From: Coriaria nepalensis
Lineage: Eukaryota > Streptophyta > Magnoliopsida > Cucurbitales > Coriariaceae
DNA: 64,000 nucleotides
Direction of reading: 5' to 3'
NCBI GenBank assembly: GCA_027186245.1
Contig: CP114481.1
Location: forward strand, 42,687,501 to 42,751,500
Shown: positions 53,865 through 62,232 of the stretch, piece after piece
Layout: every line of letters begins with the position of its first letter
Numbering within the stretch: the first letter of the stretch is position 1
The notes under the pieces: model-generated
Database searches by the model: none
What the model saw: only the letters and a program-made list of their open reading frames with translations
What the model was told of the DNA's origin: nothing
Translations under genes and position numbers: made by a program

Positions 53865-55283
53865 TTGAATGAGTCATTTCAAGTTAATAACTTATTTCAA
53901 AGCAATCCGAACGAAATCTATTTTCGTACTTCGAAAACAAGTTTTGTGCATAACTTGCAAATGATCAATGCAAGGATTGTATGCATTCGTTTAACTTTAA
54001 AATCATTTCAATTAGTGATTTCAAGTCAATATCTTATTTCAAAGTAGTTCGAACGAATTATATTTTCACACTTCAAACAGAAATTTCGTGGAGAACTTTC
54101 AAATGATCATTGCAAGGAAAGTGTGCATTAGTTTAACCTTAAAATCATTTGAATGAGTCATTTCAAGTCAATAACTTATTTCAAAGCAATCCGAACGAAA
54201 TCTATTTTCGTACTTCGAAAACAAGTTTTGTGCATAACTTGCAAATGATCAATGCAAGGATTGTATGCATTCGTTTAACTTTAAAATCATTTCAATTAGT
54301 GATTTCAAGTCAATATCTTATTTCAAAGCAGTTCGAACGAATTCTATTTTCACACTTCAAACAGAAATTTCGTGGATAACTTTCAAATGATCATTGCAAG
54401 GAAAGTGTGCATTAGTTTAACCTTAAAATCATTTGAATGAGTCATATTAAGTCAATAACTTATTTCTATGCAATTCAAACGAATTCTATCTTCGAACTTG
54501 AAACGCAAGTTTTGTGCACAACTTTCAAATGATCATAGCAAGGAAAGTGTGCTTTAGTCTAACCTTAAAATCATCTGAATGAGTCATTTCAAGTCAATAA
54601 CATATTTCAAAGCAATTCGAACGAATTATATTTTCGCACTACAAACGCAAGTTTTGGGCATAACTTTCAAATTATCATTGCAAGGAAAGTGTGCATTAGT
54701 TTAGCCTTAAAATCATTTCAATGAGTCATTTCAAGTCAATAACTTATTTCAAAGCAATTCGAACGAATTCTATTTTCGCACTTCGAAAACAAGTTCTATG
54801 CATAACTTGCAAATGATCAATACAAGGAATGTATGCATTCGTTTAACTTTCAAATCATTTCAATTAGTGATTTCAAGTCAATATCTTATTTCAAAGCAGT
54901 TCGAAGGAATTCTATATTCACACTTCAAACAGAAATTTCGTGGATAACTTTCAAATGATCATTGTAAGGAAAGTGTGCATTAGTTTAACCTTAAAATCAT
55001 TTGACTGAGTCATATTAAGTCAATAACTTATTTCAATGCAATTCGAACGAATTCTATTTTCGCACTTCAAACGCAAATTTTGTGCATAACTTTCGAATGA
55101 TCATAGCAAGGAAAGTGTGCATTAGTTTAACCTTAAAATCTTTTGAATGAGTCATTTCAAGTCAATAACATATTTCAAAACAATTCGAACGAATTTATTT
55201 TCGCACTTCAACCGCAAGTTTTGTGCATAACTTTCAAATGATCATTGCAAGAAAAGTGTGCATTAGTTTAACCTTAAAATCAT
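53865..55283. repeat. 12-mer variant shortened to 10 monomers (1419 bp)
   Basis: Tetramer 1 is reduced to its C-B dimer. The next C monomer at 54149 is again type 1 (CGTACTTCG), but the B that follows is type 2 (GCAGTTCGAACGAATTC). Tetramers 2 and 3 then run normally. This is the expected product of an exchange between a type 1 and a type 2 dimer, losing two monomers. Confidence 0.9.
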
Positions 55284-56276
55284 TTGAATGAGTCATTTCA
55301 AGTTAATAACTTATTTCAAAGCAATCCGAACGAAAGCTATTTTCGTACTTCGAAAACAAGTTTTGTGCATAACTTGCAAATGATCAATGCAAGGATTGTA
55401 TGCATTCGTTTAACTTTAAAATCATTTCAATTAGTGATTTCAAGTCAATATCTTATTTCAAAGTAGTTCGAACGAATTATATTTTCACACTTCAAACAGA
55501 AATTTCGTGGATAACTTTCAAATGATCATTGCAAGGAAAGTGTGCATTAGTTTAACCTTAAAATCATTTGAATGAGTCATTTCAAGTCAATAACATATTT
55601 CAAAGCAATTCGAACGAATTCTATTTTCGCACTCGAAACGCAAGTTTTGTGCATAACTTTCAAATGATCATAGCAAGGAAAGTGTGCATTAGTTTAGCCT
55701 TAAAATCATTTCAATGAGTCATTTCAAGTCAATAACTTATTTCAAAGCAATTCGAACGAATTCTATTTTCGCACTTCGAAAACAAGTTCTATGCATAACT
55801 TGCAAATGATCAATACAAGGAATGTATGCATTCGTTTAACTTTCAAATCATTTCAATTAGTGATTTCAAGTCAATATCTTATTTCAAAGCAGTTCGAAGG
55901 AATTCTATATTCACACTTCAAACAGAAATTTCGTGGATAACTTTCAAATGATCATTGTAAGGAAAGTGTGCATTAGTTTAACCTTAAAATCATTTGACTG
56001 AGTCATATTAAGTCAATAACTTATTTCAATGCAATTCGAACGAATTCTATTTTCGCACTTCAAACGCAAATTTTGTGCATAACTTTCGAATGATCATAGC
56101 AAGGAAAGTGTGCATTAGTTTAACCTTAAAATCTTTTGAATGAGTCATTTCAAGTCAATAACATATTTCAAAACAATTCGAACGAATTTATTTTCGCACT
56201 TCAACCGCAAGTTTTGTGCATAACTTTCAAATGATCATTGCAAGAAAAGTGTGCATTAGTTTAACCTTAAAATCAT
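55284..56276. repeat. 12-mer variant shortened to 7 monomers (993 bp)
   Basis: After C, B and the first A of tetramer 1 (CGCACTCGAAACGC), the sequence passes near 55690 into the end of tetramer 2 (TTTAGCCTTAAAATC) and then tetramer 3. Tetramer 2 is almost wholly missing. The first A is a hybrid: its front matches tetramer 1 and its tail matches the last monomer of tetramer 2. The C monomer carries GAAAGCTATTTTCG, shared with the units at 56277 and 57979. Confidence 0.9.
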
Positions 56277-57978
56277 TTGAATGAGTCATTTCAAGTTAAT
56301 AACTTATTTCAAAGCAATCCGAACGAAAGCTATTTTCGTACTTCGAAAACAAGTTTTGTGCATAACTTGCAAATGATCAATGCAAGGATTGTATGCATTC
56401 GTTTAACTTTAAAATCATTTCAATTAGTGATTTCAAGTCAATATCTTATTTCAAAGTAGTTCGAACGAATTATATTTTCACACTTCAAACAGAAATTTCG
56501 TGGATAACTTTCAAATGATCATTGCAAGGAAAGTGTGCATTAGTTTAACCTTAAAATCATTTGAATGAGTCATTTCAAGTCAATAACATATTTCAAAGCA
56601 ATTCGAACGAATTCTATTTTCGCACTCGAAACGCAAGTTTTGTGCATAACTTTCAAATGATCATAGCAAGGAAAGTGTGCTTTAGTCTAACCTTAAAATC
56701 ATTTGAATGAGTCATTTCAAGTCAATAACATATTTCAAAGCAATTCGAACGAATTTATTTTCGCACTTCAACCTCAAGTTTTGTGCATAAGTTTCAAATG
56801 ATCATTGCAAGGAAAGTGTGCATTAGTTTAACCTTAAAATCATTTGAATGAGTCATTTCAAATCAATAACTTATTTCAAGGCAATCCGAACGAATTCTAT
56901 TTTCACACTTCGAAAACAAGTTCTATGCATAACTTGCAGATGATCAATGCAAGGAATGTATGCATTCGTTTAACTTTCACATCATTTCAATTAGTGATTT
57001 CAAGTCAATATCTTATTTCAAAGCAGTTCGAACGAATTCTATTTTAACACTTCAAACAGAAATTTCGTGGATAACTTTCAAATGATCATTGCAAGGAAAG
57101 TGTGCATTAGTTTAACCTTAAAATCATTTGAATGAGTCATATTAAGTCAATAACTTATTTCTATGCAATTCAAACGAATTCTATCTTCGAACTTGAAACG
57201 CAAGTTTTGTGCACAACTTTCAAATGATCATAGCAAGGAAAGTGTGCTTTAGTCTAACCTTAAAATCATCTGAATGAGTCATTTCAAGTCAATAACATAT
57301 TTCAAAGCAATTCGAACGAATTCTATTTTCGCACTACAAACGCAAGTTTTGGGCATAACTTTCAAATGATCATTGCAAGGAAAGTGTGCATTAGTTTAGC
57401 CTTAAAATCATTTCAATGAGTCATTTCAAGTCAATAACTTATTTCAAATCAATTCGAACGAATTCTATTTTCGCACTTCGAAAACAAGTTCTATGCATAA
57501 CTTGCAAATGATCAATACAAGGAATGTATGCATTCGTTTAACTTTCAAATCATTTCAATTTGTGATTTCAAGTCAATATCTTATTTCAAAGCAGTTCGAA
57601 GGAATTCTATATTCACACTTCAAACAGAAATTTCGTGGATAACTTTCAAATGATCATTGTAAGGAAAGTGTGCATTAGTTTAACCTTAAAATCATTTGAC
57701 TGAGTCATATTAAGTCAATAACTTATTTCAATGCAATTCGAACGAATTCTATTTTCGCACTTCAAACGCAAATTTTGTGCATAACTTTCGAATGATCATT
57801 GCAAGGAAAGTGTGCATTAGTTTAACCTTAAAATCTTTTGAATGAGTCATTTCAAGTCAATAACATATTTCAAAACAATTCGAACGAATTTATTTTCGCA
57901 CTCCAACCGCAAGTTTTGTGCATAACTTTCAAATGATCATTGCAAGAAAAGTGTGCATTAGTTTAACCTTAAAATCAT
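56277..57978. repeat. 12-mer higher-order repeat, full unit (1702 bp)
   Basis: This has the same order and marks as 52163-53864. Private differences include GAAAGCTATTTTCG in the first C monomer, CTTGCAGATGATC near 56935 and TTTTAACACTTC near 57043. Confidence 0.93.
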
Positions 57979-58970
57979 TTGAATGAGTCATTTCAAGTTA
58001 ATAACTTATTTCAAAGCAATCCGAACGAAAGCTATTTTCGTACTTCGAAAACAAGTTTTGTGCATAACTTGCAAATGATCAATGCAAGGATTGTATGCAT
58101 TCGTTTAACTTTAAAATCATTTCAATTAGTGATTTCAAGTCAATATCTTATTTCAAAGTAGTTCGAACGAATTATATTTTCACACTTCAAACAGAAATTT
58201 CGTGGATAACTTTCAAATGATCATTGCAAGGAAAGTGTGCATTAGTTTAACCTTAAAATCATTTGAATGAGTCATTTCAAGTCAATAACATATTTCAAAG
58301 CAATTCGAACGAATTCTATTTTCGCACTCGAAACGCAAGTTTTGTGCATAACTTTCAAATGATCATAGCAAGGAAAGTGTGCTTTAGTCTAACCTTAAAA
58401 TCATTTGAATGAGTCATTTCAAGTCAATAACATATTTCAAAGCAATTCGAACGAATTTATTTTCGCACTTCAACCTCAAGTTTTGTGCATAAGTTTCAAA
58501 TGATCATGGCAAGGAAAGTGTGCATTAGTTTAACCTTAAAATCATTTGAATGAGTCATTTCAAATCAATAACTTATTTCAAGGCAATCCGAACGAATTCT
58601 ATTTTCACACTTCGAAAACAAGTTCTATGCATAACTTGCAGATGATCAATGCAAGGAATGTATGCATTCGTTTAACTTTCACATCATTTCAATTAGTGAT
58701 TTCAAGTCAATATCTTATTTCAAAGCAGTTCGAACGAATTCTATTTTCACACTTCAAACGCAAATTTTGTGCATAACTTTCGAATGATCATTGCAAGGAA
58801 AGTGTGCATTAGTTTAACCTTAAAATCTTTTGAATGAGTCATTTCAAGTCAATAACATATTTCAAAACAATTCGAACGAATTTATTTTCGCACTTCAACC
58901 GCAAGTTTTGTGCATAACTTTCAAATGATCATTGCAAGAAAAGTGTGCATTAGTTTAACCTTAAAATCAT
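57979..58970. repeat. 12-mer variant shortened to 7 monomers (992 bp)
   Basis: Tetramer 1 is complete. Tetramer 2 then gives its C monomer (58546, with CTTGCAGATGATC) and the front of its B monomer, which joins at about 58757 to the first A of tetramer 3 (CGCAAATTTTGTGC, TTTCGAATG). The last 141-bp A follows. This 7-monomer unit has a different deletion from the one at 55284. Confidence 0.9.
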
Positions 58971-60530
58971 TTGAATGAGTCATTTCAAGTTAATAACTTA
59001 TTTCAAAGCAATCCGAACGAAATCTATTTTCGTACTTCGAAAACAAGTTTTGTGCATAACTTGCAAATGATCAATGCAAGGATTGTATGCATTCGTTTAA
59101 CTTTAAAATCATTTCAATTAGTGATTTCAAGTCAATATCTTATTTCAAAGTAGTTCGAACGAATTATATTTTCACACTTCAAACAGAAATTTCGTGGATA
59201 ACTTTCAAATGATCATTGCAAGGAAAGTGTGCATTAGTTTAACCTTAAAATCATTTGAATGAGTCATTTCAAGTCAATAACATATTTCAAAGCAATTCGA
59301 ATGAATTCTATTTTCGCACTCGAAACGCAAGTTTTGTGCATAACTTTCAAATGATCATAGCAAGGAAAGTGTGCTTTAGTCTAACCTTAAAATCATTTGA
59401 ATGAGTCATTTCAAGTCAATAACATATTTCAAAGCAATTCGAACGAATTTATTTTCGCACTTCAACCACAAGTTTTGTGCATAACTTTCAAATGATCATT
59501 GCAAGAAAAGTGTGCATTAGTTTAACCTTAAAATCATTTGAATGAGTCATTTCAAGTCAATAACTTATTTCAAGGCAATCCGAACGAATTCTATTTTCGC
59601 ACTTCAAACAGAAATTTCGTGGATAACTTTCAAATGATCATTGCAAGGAAAGTGTGCATTAGTTTAACCTTAAAATCATTTGAATGAGTCATATTAAGTC
59701 AATAACTTATTTCTATGCAATTCAAACGAATTCTATCTTCGAACTTGAAACGCAAGTTTTGTGCACAACTTTCAAATGATCATAGCAAGGAAATTGTGCT
59801 TTAGTCTAACCTTAAAATCATCTGAATGAGTCATTTCAAGTCAATAACATATTTCAAAGCAATTCGAACGAATTCTATTTTCGCACTACAAACGCAAGTT
59901 TTGGGCATAACTTTCAAATGATCATTGCAAGGAAAGTGTGCATTAGTTTAGCCTTAAAATCATTTCAATGAGTCATTTCAAGTCAATAACTTATTTCAAA
60001 GCAATTCGAACGAATTCTATTTTCGCACTTCGAAAACAAGTTCTATGCATAACTTGCAAATGATCAATACAAGGAATGTATGCATTCGTTTAACTTTCAA
60101 ATCATTTCAATTAGTGATTTCAAGTCAATATCTTATTTCAAAGCAGTTCGAAGGAATTCTATATTCACACTTCAAACAGAAATTTCGTGGATAACTTTCA
60201 AATGATCATTGTAAGGAAAGTGTGCATTAGTTTAACCTTAAAATCATTTGACTGAGTCATATTAAGTCAATAACTTATTTCAATGCAATTCGAACGAATT
60301 CTATTTTCGCACTCCAAACGCAAATTTTGTGCATAACTTTCGAATGATCATTGCAAGGAAAGTGTGCATTAGTTTAACCTTAAAATCTTTTGAATGAGTC
60401 ATTTCAAGTCAATAACATATTTCAAAACAATTCGAACGAATTTATTTTCGCACTTCAACCGCAAGTTTTGTGCATAACTTTCAAATGATCATTGCAAGAA
60501 AAGTGTGCATTAGTTTAACCTTAAAATCAT
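58971..60530. repeat. 12-mer variant shortened to 11 monomers (1560 bp)
   Basis: The C-B dimer of tetramer 2 is collapsed into a single C/B chimeric monomer (59538-59679). The preceding 141-bp A reads CTTCAACCACAAG with AAGAAAAGTG, not CTTCAACCTCAAG. The rest of the unit is regular. The same chimera with the same neighbour occurs at about 50.3-50.7 kb. Confidence 0.9.
59538..59679 (+). repeat. Chimeric C/B monomer, third copy
   Basis: It has the same C front and B tail as the two near 50.4 kb, about 9 kb away, within the 11-monomer form of the 12-mer repeat. Confidence 0.88.
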
Positions 60531-62232
60531 TTGAATGAGTCATTTCAAGTTAATAACTTATTTCAAAGCAATCCGAACGAAATCTATTTTCGTACTTCGA
60601 AAACAAGTTTTGTGCATAACTTGCAAATGATCAATGCAAGGATTGTATGCATTCGTTTAACTTTAAAATCATTTCAATTAGTGATTTCAAGTCAATATCT
60701 TATTTCAAAGTAGTTCGAACGAATTATATTTTCACACTTCAAACAGAAATTTCGTGGATAACTTTCAAATGATCATTGCAAGGAAAGTGTGCATTAGTTT
60801 AACCTTAAAATCATTTGAATGAGTCATTTCAAGTCAATAACATATTTCAAAGCAATTCGAACGAATTCTATTTTCGCACTCGAAACGCAAGTTTTGTGCA
60901 TAACTTTCAAATGATCATAGCAAGGAAAGTGTGCTTTAGTCTAACCTTAAAATCATTTGAATGAGTCATTTCAAGTCAATAACATATTTCAAAGCAATTC
61001 GAACGAATTTATTTTCGCACTTCAACCTCAAGTTTTGTGCATAAGTTTCAAATGATCATTGCAAGGAAAGTGTGCATTAGTTTAACCTTAAAATCATTTG
61101 AATGAGTCATTTCAAATCAATAACTTATTTCAAGGCAATCCGAACGAATTCTATTTTCACACTTCGAAAACAAGTTCTATGCATAACTTGCAAATGATCA
61201 ATGCAAGGAATGTATGCATTCGTTTAACTTTCACATCATTTCAATTAGTGATTTCAAGTCAATATCTTATTTCAAAGCAGTTCGAACGAATTCTATTTTC
61301 ACACTTCAAACAGAAATTTCGTGGATAACTTTCAAATGATCATTGCAAGGAAAGTGTGCGTTAGTTTAACCTTAAAATCATTTGAATGAGTCATATTAAG
61401 TCAATAACTTATTTCTATGCAATTCAAACGAATTCTATCTTCGAACTTGAAACGCAAGTTTTGTGCACAACTTTCAAATGATCATAGCAAGGAAAGTGTG
61501 GTTTAGTCTAACCTTAAAATCATCTGAATGAGTCATTTCAAGTCAATAACATATTTCAAAGCAATTCGAACGAATTCTATTTTCGCACTACAAACGCAAG
61601 TTTTGGGCATAACTTTCAAATGATCATTGCAAGGAAAGTGTGCATTAGTTTAGCCTTAAAATCATTTCAATGAGTCATTTCAAGTCAATAACTTATTTCA
61701 AATCAATTCGAACGAATTCTATTTTCGCACTTCGAAAACAAGTTCTATGCATAACTTGCAAATGATCAATACAAGGAATGTATGCATTCGTTTAACTTTC
61801 AAATCATTTCAATTAGTGATTTCAAGTCAATATCTTATTTCGAAGCAGTTCGAAGGAATTCTATATTCACACTTCAAACAGAAATTTCGTTGATAACTTT
61901 CAAATAATCATTGTAAGGAAAGTGTGCATTAGTTTAACCTTAAAATCATTTGACTGAGTCATATTAAGTCAATAACTTATTTCAATGCAATTCGAACGAA
62001 TTCTATTTTCGCACTTCAAACGCAAATTTTGTGCATAACTTTCGAATGATCATTGCAAGGAAAGTGTGCATTAGTTTAACCTTAAAATCTTTTGAATGAG
62101 TCATTTCAAGTCAATAACATATTTCAAAACAATTCGAAGGAATTTATTTTCGCACTTCAACCGCAAGTTTTGTGCATAACTTTCAAATGATCATTGCAAG
62201 GAAAGTGTGCTTTAGTCTAACCTTAAAATCAT
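60531..62232. repeat. 12-mer higher-order repeat, full unit (1702 bp), last in the series
   Basis: Tetramers start at 60531, 61098 and 61666. Private changes include GTGTGCGTTAG near 61358, TATTTCGAAGCAG near 61837 and CGTTGATAAC near 61888. The next monomer (62233) is the last A of tetramer 2 and not a type 1 C, so the regular series ends here. Confidence 0.92.
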
